From NCBI RefSeq assembly GCF_040712315.1, contig NC_134013.1, positions 31,965,001 to 32,029,000 of the forward strand: a stretch of DNA of 64,000 nucleotides, in the 5' to 3' direction. The position numbers were made by a program, and so were the translations under genes. Below the pieces are notes generated by a model. That model worked only from the letters and a program-made list of their open reading frames with translations, searched no databases and was not told the DNA's origin. This document shows positions 23,017 to 34,151 of this stretch, piece after piece (within the stretch, counting starts at the first letter, position 1; each line of letters starts with the position of its first letter). The stretch comes from Castanea sativa (taxonomy: Eukaryota; Streptophyta; Magnoliopsida; Fagales; Fagaceae).

Positions 23017-24419
23017 ATGTCAAGTTTTTATTTCTTGTGTATGACTATAGTGATGGCTCGACCACCAAGGAATCATAAAAAGAAAATTTTAGTTGTGTTG
23101 CTACATCAATTAGATTTACTACGTCAAATGTGGATGATGTTAGTGCACATGTGTGCAATAGTGATTCTTTTTAGGAATAGGAGAGTTGGAAGAATTGGAG
23201 GTTGGGGTGACCAAATATTAGAGAGAGCAAATGTGAGAGTTGTGAATATGAATCAAATGGTTTGGATGGATGATACAGCATCCATAAACAATGTACGAAT
23301 GGACAGGAGAGCATTTAGAAAACTTTGTGACATGCTCCACATACATGGGGGTTTGAGGCCATCTAAGAATATGGAAATGGATGAGATGGTAGCGTGTTTT
23401 CTACATGTACTTGCACATCATGCAAAAAATAGAGTTATAGCACGGCAATTAGCTCGGTCGGGTGAGAGTATAAGTAGAAACTTCAATCTTTGTATTGCAT
23501 CTTGTCCTTCGTCTTCATAGCATCCTTTTTAGAAACGGGAGCCTATACTTGAGAAGCTTGTCTTGATGAAAGATGGAAATGGTTTAAGGTACATTACTAT
23601 TTAGATTAGAGTGTTTCTATGTATTTCTTATTATTGATTTAAATTTAATGAATAAGTCCTATAATAGAATTGTCTAGGTGCACTAGATGGAACCTATATT
23701 CCAGTCAATGTGTCAATTGAAGACAGGCCTAGATATCGAACTAGGAAAAATGAAATAGCCACCAATGTGTTGGGAGTGTGTTCGCACGATATGCAATTTA
23801 TCTATCTATTGCCTGGTTGGGAGGGTTCAGCTGCAAATTCTAGAGTTTTGAGGGATGCAATTTCTAGGAGAAATGGATTGAAAGTCCCTCAAGGTAAATA
23901 AATACTTATTAATCAGTTTTTTTTGGACACGTCTATTTAAATTCTTATAGTTTAAAAATGGTGTTAGGTTACTACTACTTGTGTGATGCTGGTTACACCA
24001 ATGGTGAGGGATTTCTTGCACCATATAAAGCACAAAGATATCACTTGAATGATTGGAGGCAGGGCCACCAACCTACTTCTTCTAAAGAGTTTTTTAATAT
24101 GAAACACTCTTTTGCTAGGAATATCATTGAGAGAGCCTTTGGCCTACTAAAAGGAAGATGGGCAATACTTAGGTGTAGATCATTTTATCCAATCAAGACC
24201 CAATGTTGGATCATTTCAGCTTGTGCACTACTCCACAACTATATAAGAAGAGAGATGTCACTTGACCCTGAAGAGAACTCTCCCTTGTCTGACAACTTAG
24301 GTGCTCAAGAGTTGGATGGTGAGCATATAAGGTATGTGGAGACATCTGATGCATGGAGTGATTGGAGAGATAAGTTGGCTGAAGAAATGTATGAACAATG
24401 GAGGGCCTCTAGGCATTGA
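23017..24419 (+). pseudogene. Harbinger transposase (DDE_4, HARBI1-like)
   Basis: Three coding blocks are separated by two short introns with GT..AG borders: 23589-23667 (79 bp, joining WKWFK to NCLGALDG) and 23894-23967 (74 bp, joining KVPQG to YYYLCDAGY). The catalytic triad can be placed: Asp in ALDGTYIPV, Asp in CDAGY, Glu in NIIERAFG. Upstream is the conserved DUF8040-like N-terminal region (RMDRRAFRKLCDML, ARQLARSGESISRNFN). The C-terminal ALLHNYIRREM fits the family. A one-base insertion near 23488 and a second shift near 23545 break exon 1. The enzyme would bind the ends together with the Myb/SANT partner and cut out the element. Both ATGs, 23017 and 23053, are possible starts. Confidence 0.88.
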
Positions 24420-24724
24420 ATTGGAGATGATGTTTACTTAGTATTTTTCATTCTATTATATAGTTAGGTGCTCCTCAATTTGACATTACAGTTACATAGT
24501 TTGTAATTTTCTCATTTACAATTTATGTTCAATTTGGAATATGGTTTTTGTTATTTATTTAAAAATTCCAAGAATTTGTTTTATAATATAATTTCAGTTG
24601 GTGCTATTTTTTTGTCATGTTTGTTGTTCCTTTACACAGTTTGTTGACCTTAATTACCATCATGAATGCAGTACTTACATTTATATTTGGATAATTATGT
24701 ATAATGTTCAACTTTTGCATAGAC

Positions 24725-25784
24725 ATGGAAAATACATATAGTGAACCTGTCAATGAAGGAAAGAGAGGAACTAAATTCCAATGGAAAGCTGAAGAAGATG
24801 ATAAGTTGGTTGAGTGTTTATTGGAACTGGCTGGTGTAGGTTTGGTGATGTTAAATGGAAAGCAAAAAATGGTTTTAATTTGGTTTTACGGCTAAATTAG
24901 AAGGCTAATTTGGAGAAAAAATTGCCAGGATGTGGTATAAAGGCAAGTCCACATATAGAATCTAGATACAAAACTTTAAGAAAACAATATCGAGCAATAG
25001 TTGACATGCTTGGTCCAAATGCCAGTGGTTTTGGTTGGAATGATAATGAGAAAATGGTTGTGGTTGAGAAACAAATTTTTGAAGATTGGGTCAAGGTAAT
25101 TTTTTTTTTTTTTTTTGTCATTCATGTTTTAAAGACCAATTTTTATTTTATTATTGAATTTTTATATTTTTTGTTTCCTATCAGGGTCATCCAGATGCTA
25201 AGGGATTGCGGAATAAGCGCTTCCCTCATTTTGATGACTTAGCACTTGTGTTTGGTAAAGATAGGGCCAGTGGGGATAGAGCTCAACATGCTATAGATGC
25301 AACAGAGGAGCTAGCTAGAGGTCAAGAAAACCAATCTCCTACAAATGAAGCTGAGACAGAAAAAAATGCTGGTATAGGAGAGATCAATGGAAATGATTCT
25401 GGTTCCCAAACAGAAATACCCAATCAAGGTTCTAGCTCAAAGAATCTAAATAAGAAGAGGCCAAGATCCAATGATGAACTAATTGAGACCTTAATGGAGA
25501 CAATGAAAGACTTTGGGAAGAAGTATGAAGAAACTAATGGGCATATGGCCACCATTGCATCTTGCTTCAAGATTGAGTCAGAGGAAGCTGAGAGAAGAAT
25601 GAAAGTATTCAATGAGCTATTGAAAATCGAAGGACTTTCTATATCAGAAAGAATCAAAGCTGGAGAATTGCTTACAGCTGATACACGTAAATGTGATTTT
25701 TTTTACTCATTGTCTGGGGATGTTAGGTATGACTATGTTATTCAAGTGCTCACAGATGCAGGGATGAATACATTATATGTGTAA
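24725..25784 (+). pseudogene. Harbinger ORF1: Myb/SANT-like DNA-binding protein
   Basis: The start MENTYSEP at 24725 leads into a Myb/SANT-like domain (WKAEEDDKLVECLLELAG; after a frameshift near 24836 and a TAG near 24897, IKASPHIESRYKTLRKQY, then DNEKMVVVEKQIFEDW). A GT..AG intron at 25096-25184 joins WVK to GHPDAKGLRNKRFPHFDDL. The C-terminal half (25185-25784) is an open frame with a basic KKRPRSNDE stretch, a charged helical region and an end at NTLYV. In PIF/Harbinger elements this protein brings the transposase into the nucleus and onto DNA. The second exon is intact; the first is not. Confidence 0.82.
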
Positions 25785-26376
25785 TAGGCAATTTTTTTCA
25801 TTGTTGATGAACTACTTTTACTTTATTGCTACTTCTATGGTCTTATAGACCTAAACATGGTCAGGTTGTTTTGTTATGGATTAAGCTTTTAAATATTATT
25901 ATTAGGAATAAAGTATTTGAGGATTTAAATAGTTATTTTTGTATTGTTCTTGTCATTTTAAAGGAAGATTTTTTTTAAAGGACTTGGTATTTGAGTTAGC
26001 TTTGGAAAATTTGTATTTGAGGTCAAAATATTCACAAGTGTCATACGTAGCACAGCTGGAAAATAATGACAAGATTAATTTATAGCAATATATAAATTAA
26101 AGTATAATATGATGAAGTTTCTATGGTTTGATATGAACATCTTTATCATTTTCTTTGTCCTTCAATGGAGGCTGGAAAAAAAAAAAAGACAAATTGAAAA
26201 TGAAGCTATTGTATGGCTTATATCAATGCTTTGCGACTTGTCTTAGGGAGTGAAGATAGTGACTTTGAAAAAAATGAGGAAACAAAGGATAGAAGGGCAC
26301 AAAAAAAGGTGAGGCTCCTAGACTAAGAGAGTCCAGCCTCATTCTGAACAACATTTACAATAGAAGGACCATCTTG

Positions 26377-26625
26377 CTAAGTTATGGCAGCCAAATTTCC
26401 AGCTCTAGGCATTGAAATTCCAGCTAGATTGCTCCGAAAGGTCCGAAGGGCATCCTTTGCAAAAGTGACAAGCCGCCACTGTGAGACAGGCTTTGACTTA
26501 CTCAAAGCTTCAATGCAGGCCATAGAATTCCCTTCAAACACCATCTGATCTACATTCAATTGTCTAGCCAAACTAACCGCCCAAAGGATTGCTTTTGCTT
26601 TTGCTTTGGCTTGGACATGGATGTT
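26377..26625 (-). pseudogene. RNase H-like (RVT_3) fragment inside the Harbinger element
   Basis: Minus-strand translation gives AILWAVSLARQLNVDQMVFEGNS..CIEAL...W......F..NLAGISMPRAGNLAA, which fits the second half of the plant RVT_3 RNase H domain found at the end of LINE ORF2 and in free-standing plant pseudogenes. The usual EGDS acidic residue is Asn (EGNS). It lies opposite to the Harbinger genes and between two similar 33-bp blocks (about 25955-25990 and 27233-27270), so it arrived as a later insertion. Confidence 0.65.
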
Positions 26626-27496
26626 GGTATTTATACCAAATTATATCTCCAATCTCTAGCCACTACAGCACTACTGCAATGTAAGAACTAGATTTGCGCA
26701 CTAGAGTCGGGTGAAGAAGCGGTTACACAAAGAATTATTGGCATTAACAAGTGCCAGGAATTTGTTGATAGAAAATTTTAGAAAATTTTTAATACTACTT
26801 TAATGAGAAATATAAAGAAGTGTTTAAAAAGTTGGTTTTTTTTTTTTTTTTTTTTTTCTTATTTCATAAAAAAAAAAGTTTCGAAATCTATGCTCTTAGT
26901 TAACTATTAATTTTTCCCAATTTTGTAAGGAAAAAAATTAATGGAAAAGAAAATTTTAAATTTCTAGAAACTTGTTAGGAAATTTTTTTTTTTTAAATTG
27001 ATTTTTTCTGCCATTTTTTTTTATACATTTCATAAAAGTAGTGTCAAAATAATTCATTAACAAAGAGGTACCATTAATTAATTCAAATTAGGTGACACCT
27101 TTGTTTACCTGTCGATTGAGCAAATTACAATATCATTGATTAAAAACGTCAATTTCATATTAATTCTAATTTTTTTTTATCTATCTATTTAGAGGAAGAT
27201 ATTTTTAATAGTTTATATATATTTTTCATTATTTATTTAAAGGAAGTTTTTTTTAAAAGGACTTGATAGTTCACATTCAAATCTAAGGACAAAATGGGAA
27301 AAATAAATAATTCATTTAAGATTCCTGAGAATACACCATACATTATCATCTCACATTCCTGAGAATCTCCCAATGAAACCAAACATAGGAATAAATACAT
27401 TCCTAGGAATCTGGATGCCAAAAGTAATGTGGATTCCCCCGTACCAAACGCCACATAAGTACTTCCGGAGTATTCAATAATTTTCGCTTAAATATT

Positions 27497-27502
<6 letters not shown>

Positions 27503-27554
<52 letters not shown>
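27503..27554. repeat. (TA)n microsatellite
   Basis: A run of TA dinucleotides lies just outside the right end of the split MITE. Reading frames through it are artefacts. Confidence 0.95.
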
Positions 27555-27560
<6 letters not shown>

Positions 27561-27996
27561 TAAATAATTCAAAGTCCCTGGCACATACCCCTTTTCTCAT
27601 ATCTACTACTTGATATGCTGTGCATTGATGAGAGTTTCACTTCCCCATTCTTGCTCTATTGACTCGATAGTATTGCAGGAGCTAGCTTGATGAAAGTTTG
27701 AATTCCATACTACTTTTAATTAAGATTACACTCTTTCTGCCAAATGTCTTGTAGTTGAATTGACACATCTCCATGCACAAAGTACTTGAGGCTCTAGGGA
27801 AGAAGGGGTTCGAGCTGCAGCGTTAGCAGCATGTTGTAATTATTATTATTTAAAAAAAAAAGATTAAACTCTTTCTTTTATTTGATTTTCTTCTCATATA
27901 TTGTTGGTGGATTAATTATGAACATTGTAGAATAGGAACAAAATACTTTGTAATAGTTTCATTACCATATGCGTATGTGTGTGACAAAAGAGAGAC

Positions 27997-28029
27997 ATAC
28001 CTTTCTCGGCCTTTTGGCAAAGATCAAGT
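27997..28029 (+). ncRNA. U2 snRNA 5' end fragment (pseudogene)
   Basis: ATACCTTTCTCGGCCTTTTG, continuing GCAAAGATCAAGT, matches the first 33 bases of plant U2 spliceosomal RNA as I know it with one change (GGCTAAG to GGCAAAG). The match stops abruptly after AAGT, so the branch-site recognition region and everything downstream are missing. No plant snRNA upstream element (RTCCCACATCG) or matching TATA is seen before it. It is best read as a truncated retrocopy and not as a working gene. Confidence 0.75.
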
Positions 28030-28186
28030 CTGACAAAGAAAGACAGAGGGGTAAAGCTACCGGTTGTTTTTTCTTTGGGTGTGGGAAAGAGAATATCTTC
28101 ACGTGACATAAGCAGATTAATGATTTTTCAATAGTCTTAATGATTTTTTAAATTACTCAAATCTTCATGTACTACATCAATATCAA

Positions 28187-29580
28187 TGAAGTTAATTTCT
28201 TACCGTATTGGTCGGTATGGCCATAATTTTTCATGCTGGTGCTTGGACTGGTACAAGAATTGGGTTGATTCGTACCGTCCTAAATACCGATGTATTTCGG
28301 CTTGTTTCGGCCATTTCGGCGGATTCTGGTGCTTTTCGGCAGTAAATTCGGTTCGGACCGGTACAAACTGGGCAAAATGGGCTTTTGCCATTTTCGCGAA
28401 AAAAAATCAGCATGTTGCCCTATTTTCCCAAACTAATTAAGGAAATGCCCCTCTTTTAAAACTCGATTTTCTCAAAATCGAGTTAAGCCCTATAGCGACG
28501 TTTTAAGGAGCCTATAGTGATGTTTTTAAGGACCTATAGCGGCGTTTTGTAACTCGAGCTCCATGAAGTCGAGTTATAGGTATAAAAAAAAAATTAAAAA
28601 AAAAAAAAAAACTTGCATGTAACTCGATTTCATGGAGGTCGAATTACAAAACGCCGTTATATGTCCTTAAAACGTCATTATAGGCTTCTTAAAACGTCGT
28701 TATAGGGATTTAGAAAAAAAAAAAAAAATTTTGAAACTCGATTTTGAGAAAATCAAGTTTCAAAAGAGGGTCATTTCCCTGTTTAGTTTGGGAAAGAGGG
28801 CATTTACCCTTCTTTTTTTTTTGTGTGAAATGGGCATTTGCCCATTTTCGCCTTCAAACTAAAATGGGTTTTCATTAAAAATAAATAAATAAATAAAAAT
28901 TTACTACTTACAGCGCCTCTTCACCATTGTTGAACCTTCATCCACTAGTAAGATATTGTCAAATCTTGAGGCTTGAGCTTGCTGCCATCCCATAGTAGCT
29001 TCTTCAGTTTTTTTCTCTTCCTCGTTGTCACTCTTTCTTTAGGCATTTTTGGTCTGGGTTTCTAAACATAATGTTAGCAGAGAAACCGAAGGGACAAGAG
29101 GTCAAAAATCAAGATGACTGTCACTTTTTTACACCTACTCACTTTCTGATTCTTATTAAAAGTCTTTTTTTTTTTTAATTATTATTTAACAAAAGTTACT
29201 GAAGGGTGGACAAACCAACATGGTTTATCTGCCACTCTTTGACTTTTTTATTTTTTGAGTTTTGATTTTTGTTTTTTAATTTCTTAGAAAATCATTTACA
29301 ATTTACTATTCTTTTCTTTTTTACCACTTCTATGTAGAAGGCTTATTATGCTTTTTAATATTTTATTATTGAGTAGTGAAATGGGCTAGGCATTCGCTTA
29401 AAATAATTTGAACAAAAGAGGTAAAAATTTGAAATGTAATTAGATATATTAATTTATATATAATTTTTTTATTTGTTGCGGTAACTCCGAAACGGTACAC
29501 CGATATTCACTGGTACCGAAATATTTCATTCTACTGACCAAAACGAAATGCCTTCCGGTACGGTATTGACTCCATTGATT
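28187..29580. mobile_element. TACCGG-type repeat element carrying a foldback element
   Basis: The left end has TACCGTATTGGTCGGTATGG. The right end has GGTACCGAAATAT and CCTTCCGGTACGGTATTGACT, which is roughly the inverted counterpart and also matches the repeat at 61-160. Similar DNA of about 50 bp, including ATAGTCTTAATGATTTTTTA, lies just outside on both sides (28130 and 29592). No transposase is present and the superfamily is unknown. Confidence 0.5.
28371..28852. mobile_element. Foldback MITE related to the one at 14768
   Basis: The two halves are near-complementary: AACTCGATTTTCTCAAAATC at the left, repeated GACGTTTTAAGGAGCCTATA-type words, an A-rich loop around 28590, then the complements. 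The ends (GGCAAAATGGGC, then CCCATTTTCGCC) and the subterminal GGGCATTTGCCC are shared with the element at 14768-15289. RNA from either strand would fold into a long hairpin. Target duplications are not clear (CAAACT on both sides). Confidence 0.65.
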
Positions 29581-29599
29581 AATATAATCTAATAGTCTT

Positions 29600-30193
29600 A
29601 ATGATTTTTTAAATTATACTACTCAAAATTTTCTTGTTTTTCTTTGTGTTAGTATACATGGAGTATAGTACAGTATAGTCTATCATTCCATTTTTATTAA
29701 AAAAGGCAAAAATTTAATTTACATACTATAGTTTCGTGAGTCCATCAGATCTAAATTTTAACATTTTGGGTCTTTAATTTGACAACATTGTTATTTCACT
29801 ATTTTTTTCTACAACCGTTTGAAAATTGTTGTTTATTAATTCTCTTAAGATGAGGTTGTTTCACGTTTGTAAAATTAAAAAATAGTTTAAAACAATGTCA
29901 TTTTAAGATATAACAGCATTTTTCACATGAGAATTGGATGAAAAAACTAAAATGACAACATTAAAAATTTACGGATTGAAATGCCCAAATTTAAATTTAT
30001 TGTATTAAAATGATTATTCATCAAATTTAAAATTTATAGAATGTAAACTTTATTTTTGCCAAAAAGATATATATATATATATAACTCTCACATGGTAATT
30101 CCAAACAATTATGATAATAAGAACAAAACAATTACAAATCCATCAAAAGAATATAGAATTAAAAGAAATGAAGCTAAACAGCGTTTATGTTTA
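29600..30193. other. Intergenic DNA and LEA3 3' flank
   Basis: No gene is seen. From about 30065 the sequence (an AT run, then AACAATTATGATAATAAGAA) resembles the downstream flank of other LEA copies, for example around 17735. Confidence 0.45.
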
Positions 30194-30841
30194 CTAGCAA
30201 ATCATAGATTGGACCGCCTTTGTTGACAAATCAATAGTCATAGTGCAGTTCATTTCGGCTGATTTCTTCTTCTTCATTATAAACATCAATTCCACTTTCC
30301 CACTAAGTTTGGCATGGCTGTTCAGAGTTAAAACGTGAGCACCTAACTCACTTCCAAGATTGGTAGTACTTGGCAGCGCATTTGAATTCACATTTACTGT
30401 GACACCAACTTTTTTGGTCGAACGGAGCCCAGCCTTATTCTTAGGAATAAGGACTTGCCCCACTGTCACACCCTGGTACATGAATGTGGCAATGGTGCTA
30501 TCAAATTTGTAGGGACCAAAGTTTGTGTTCTTAACCCGAACTTGGGTTGTGACGCTCAAGTCAAAGAAAGGTGATGCTTGGGTACCAGTGCTGAAGTTCT
30601 GGAACGTGACATCAGTTCCCAATCTGACCTTAGGGGTCTTAACACGCATCACAGTGAGAGCAAAGACCAAGATGACAGCGGTCTGAAACACAGCAAAAGC
30701 AGCAATATATATGGCTAACTTGATCATTTTCTTTCTCTTGAGCTCCTGATCAGAAGTTAAAGAGCCAGACTCTTCATCACTTCTGGGTTGCTTAGTTGCT
30801 GGTGCGAAAGGGTATACCTGCTGGTTCGTCTTCTCTGCCAT
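30194..30841 (-). CDS. LEA_2 family membrane-anchored protein, copy 3
   Basis: The single-exon frame encodes 215 residues, starting MAEKTNQQ. The tail contains PRSDEESGSLTSDQE and the KRKKMIK cluster (Met replaces an Arg of copy 1), then a membrane segment at about 41-64. The LEA_2 domain is complete (TDVTFQNF, VKNTNFGPYKFDST, VTVGQVLIPKNKAGLRSTKK, ELGAHVLTLNSHAKL), with a KKKKSAEMNC tail ending MIC. Orientation and architecture match copies 1, 2 and 6. The 11.5 kb gap to copy 2 is filled by LINE, Harbinger and repeat insertions. Confidence 0.9.
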   Translation of the reverse strand: MAEKTNQQVYPFAPATKQPRSDEESGSLTSDQELKRKKMIKLAIYIAAFAVFQTAVILVFALTVMRVKTPKVRLGTDVTFQNFSTGTQASPFFDLSVTTQVRVKNTNFGPYKFDSTIATFMYQGVTVGQVLIPKNKAGLRSTKKVGVTVNVNSNALPSTTNLGSELGAHVLTLNSHAKLSGKVELMFIMKKKKSAEMNCTMTIDLSTKAVQSMIC

Positions 30842-30943
30842 TTTCTTTTCTTGGAGCAGTGAATGAAAAAGCTTTATTCTGCCTGTTTATGCTAGTTCCT
30901 TTTCTGAGAGAGGACTTTATGCTAATGGCAGCAGATTAGGTGC

Positions 30944-30953
30944 TTATATATAG
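30944..30953 (-). promoter_or_regulatory. TATA box of LEA copy 3
   Basis: The minus strand reads CTATATATAAGCACC, about 103-112 bp before the ATG, in the same context as copies 2 and 4. Confidence 0.65.
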
Positions 30954-31229
30954 TGCTCTGACATTTTGTCTGATTGAGTGAACTAATAATGCAACTAGAG
31001 CTTCCGGGAAAATGTGGCAAACGCGCATCGGCGTGGGAATGTTGACATCTAGTTCTAGTCTTCTAGATGGCTTCTTATTTCGGGATAACGATTTGAGAGA
31101 AATAATGCCACGCCTTATTGCGAAAAAGACTTTGGCTACTAGAGGAAAACGCATACGTGTTCTAGGCACTAGGATTCTCCTGAGTACAAGGTCGGCACAC
31201 TGGAGTATGGACCAATAAACCCAAGTCAC

Positions 31230-31560
31230 ATAAAATAAACTAGCTTCCTCACACGCGCTTTGCGTGCAATGAGTTTTTTTTTTTTATGTATTTTTTTATA
31301 TAGAAAAAAACTGTATTTTTATTTTATTTTATATATATAATTGTTATTTTGAAAATCTAATTTATAAGTGGATAAAATAATTTAAAAATTAACAGAAAAG
31401 TGGTCATATTTTTTAGGCAATGTTTTAGTGGAAGTTAGAGTTGTATTTTTACCAGATTGTCCTTTAGTTTTATCTCTATCTAAACATAGAGGTATGAGGG
31501 CATTTTTTAACTAAAAAATAAAGAATCCAAACAGAAAAAGTCCCTTAAATAATAGTATAG
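31230..31560. repeat. Dispersed repeat shared with 59020-59285
   Basis: Matching blocks include TTTTTTAGGCAATGTTTTAG, ATTGTCCTTTAGT and a CTTAAATAATAGTATAGAT-type end in both copies. The family is not identified. The left part has CACACGCGCTTTGCGTGCAA, a GC-rich imperfect palindrome. Confidence 0.55.
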
Positions 31561-31803
31561 ATACACTTATTGATGTGATAGATTGTTACGAGTAACTACG
31601 ATGTGACAGGTAACTGAAAAGTGATGTAAATAATGGGTTAAGATGAGAATTAGTGAAAATTTACTAATTTATAAGAGTAAAATAAGCCGTCAAATTTATT
31701 ATACAAGTAGCATTATTCAGTAAATAAATAAATAAGAGAATAACACATAGTCTCAAATGTCTTGTCATAGCCAAAGACATCTTTAGTATGTTGCCATTTC
31801 CTT

Positions 31804-32774
31804 AGAGCACAAGCATCCAGGATGCCAAAAAAGTTCTATTTTACACCCTAAAAACTTACTTTATCTATTTTATCATTTTATTTTACAACATACCCAACAT
31901 CTCAATTTCTTTTTTCAATACAACTTATTAAACTAATATAAACTACAACATTAAATAATATAAAAATTTCTCTCCCTTTCCTCATTAAACCCACACCTTG
32001 TGTCTCTCTCAAGCAAACCCAGCAGCAACCACCACATCTAGCAAACCCACCACCGGTAGCAACCACCTACCACCAAAGCTTAGGCACCACCACCACCAAC
32101 CAATCACCAAAATTGAACCAAGCACCCCCACCCAAATCCCAACCCACCGACCCAAAATTGAAACCCACTGCCTCTAAATCACAATCCACAGCCACCTGAA
32201 CCCCCACAAAAAGTCCAAACTGCTGCCACCCCCACCGATCTGGCCATGCATCGATCCAAACCAACACCTTCGAATCCACTACCCCAACCAATCCAAACCA
32301 CCCAAACAGCCACCAAAATAACACCCAAAACCCACATCCAAACTGCCAAAACAACACCCAAAACAGCCACCCAAACAACCAGCAGCCAATGACCATCAAA
32401 CCCAAGACCCACAACACGTTCAAACAGAAGCCTCAAACATCGATTCAACAAACCCATGCCCACGACGGCAAAACCAAGACCCACGACTCACAACCCACGA
32501 TGGCAAAACCTAGCCCATGACCCACGACGTAAAAAACCCAGCCCACCTATGACCCACCACCGCTGCACCATTCAGCCACCCACCACCTAACCATGGACCC
32601 AAACCTTGCCAACTAACCATGACCCAAACTTGGCCACCTTCACAAAATGTGAGAATAAAATATTATTATTTGTTTTACAACCAAAGCTATAGTAGGTTCT
32701 ATGTTTAAGAACCCACTGTTCACAGGTTGTAAATTATTTTAGAAATACATACCCAGATGGAGCTAGTGTTTTGG
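31804..32774. mobile_element. C-rich dispersed repeat, probable MITE
   Basis: AGAGCACAAGCATCCAGGAT at the left and the complement of ATCCAGATGG-like sequence at the right (ACCCAGATGGAGCTAGTGTT) resemble inverted ends. The interior, 31980-32640, is strongly C- and A-rich on this strand (repeats of ACCCACGACC, CCACCACC). Long open frames on the opposite strand (32067-32484) come only from this composition and carry Trp/Gly/Val runs with no domain. Confidence 0.4.
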
Positions 32775-34151
32775 CTTGTTGGTGGGCAAAATAGCAACTA
32801 GGGGGTGTTTACACCCCCAATGCTATTGATCTTAATTACTAAGTACCTAGGGGAAAAAAAGGGGGATGGGGGTCTATGTTTCATGACCTGGGGCAAGGGT
32901 GAGTTAAGTTTAAGATATATATCTAACCACGATAAGGAAAAAAAAATGTCTTGTCATAATAATTAGAAAATGCTAAAAATAACACTAATTTTATTACATA
33001 GCTTGACTCCATTCAACCAATTGAGCTACATAAATTTTGTTTTAAATGTTCAGGCCCGAGCCATGGAATTTGTGCCCTAGTTGCCGAGATCATATAAAAG
33101 GCTTGCCTAGGTCAACATGTACTTAAAGAGAACACAAATTTTTAAATCGATATTCCTACTACTTTTGTGTGTGCCAAGGGTTTTGTACCGAGCATCATCT
33201 TTGGCATCGTATTGAAGAAGATTAAGGTGTTCCAAGTGATGGTGCTATAAGAACCTAATTCAATCAAGCTGTTCATGTAGTCACATGAGTCAATTATACT
33301 ATAGGCAACAATGCTAGCGAAGATCAATATTTTCTTTTATTGTAAACATGCGTTCTACTTAGTGAATTATTCTATTAGGTGGTGATCAATAAACCCCTAG
33401 AGAGTTTTTCCTGTCGGGGTTTTCTTTGATCATGACCATATCGCTTGTGTTTTTATCTTTTAGCTAAATTTAATATTTGTGATATAGTTGTGCCCGTTAC
33501 TAAATTAGTATTCATTGCATAATTTATTTAAATAATCACGTTGGTGAATTTTAATTTAAAAAAAAAAAAAAAGTTGATGATGTTGAAAATTATCAATTAG
33601 TCACACGGTCCTCACGTGCCCTAGGCAAGACCTGCATAACAAAAAGAAGGAAAAAAGACCCTATGAAGAGTACCGGAGTGGTACCCCAGCCAAATACCCT
33701 CCGAATGTCAAGTTAGAGAATTTTCATAACTTTAGAGCACTAAAGCTGGGGTAAATTATGCATACCTTGGTCTCTGAGGGTTTTGGGTTTTTATAGTAGT
33801 GTGGAACCGACCTTGGTTTCTTGGCGAAGAGGAATATTTTCTTGCAGAGAAGATCCTCATAAATGCGCGTATTTTACAAGATCCTTTCCATATAGAGATT
33901 ATGTTGACTAGGGTTAATTGTGGAGCACAAATCATTTCAATTTGGAGTTCAATTAAACCACGTGGGCACCATGTGGCCTTGCCACCATCCACTTTGTATC
34001 CGTCTACCTCCTTGTCCGTCCAACACTGGTAATTTGTCCACTTACTAGATGCATTGTCATGTTGCCTCCTCTCTTTGTTCGTCAACCCAGTGTAGTCGTC
34101 CACGATAATTTCTCTAAAACCTAACCGTCTATATTAGTTTTATCCTCTTCA
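32775..34151. other. Intergenic DNA, possible LTR debris
   Basis: No gene is seen. The stretch 33655-33800 (GAGTACCGGAGTGGTACC, CCCTCCGAATGTCAAG, then a leader-like GGGTTTTTATAGTAG) has the look of an old LTR, but no second copy or primer site is present. The LEA copy 4 remnant begins abruptly at 34152. Confidence 0.35.

Larger units (their letters stand above)
21232..27455 (+). mobile_element. PIF/Harbinger DNA transposon, decayed two-gene copy
   Basis: Inverted ends TGTGGCGTTTGGTA (left) and TACCAAACGCCACA (right) bound 6.2 kb. The flanking triplets are TTA (21229-21231) and TAA (27456-27458), in line with the TWA target preference but not identical. Inverted subterminal blocks such as AGGAATCTGGATTCC-like words lie inside both ends. 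It carries both PIF/Harbinger proteins in the same orientation: a DDE transposase at 23017-24419 and a Myb/SANT protein at 24725-25784. Frameshifts in both show it is dead, though it could still be a source of ends for MITEs. A (T)n run lies at 21652-21676. Confidence 0.85.
21105..27487. mobile_element. Small hAT-like MITE split by the Harbinger element
   Basis: The 8-bp word TTAAATAT occurs at 21097-21104 and 27488-27495. Just inside, the left end AATTATTGGGTAGTCCTGG and the reverse complement of the right end (AATTATTGAATACTCCGG) form an inverted repeat. Removing the Harbinger element (21232-27455) leaves a MITE of about 160 bp. An 8-bp duplication fits a hAT-type source. It has no coding capacity. 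Confidence 0.65.

Noticed and set aside
27403..27600. Minus-strand frame with repeated Ile-Tyr
   Set aside because: It runs through the (TA)n microsatellite.
32067..32484. Two overlapping minus-strand frames of 101-118 residues
   Set aside because: They are Trp/Gly/Val runs caused by the C-rich composition of a repeat, with no domain or start context.
33756..34103. 115-residue minus frame
   Set aside because: No recognisable domain and it lies in probable LTR debris.
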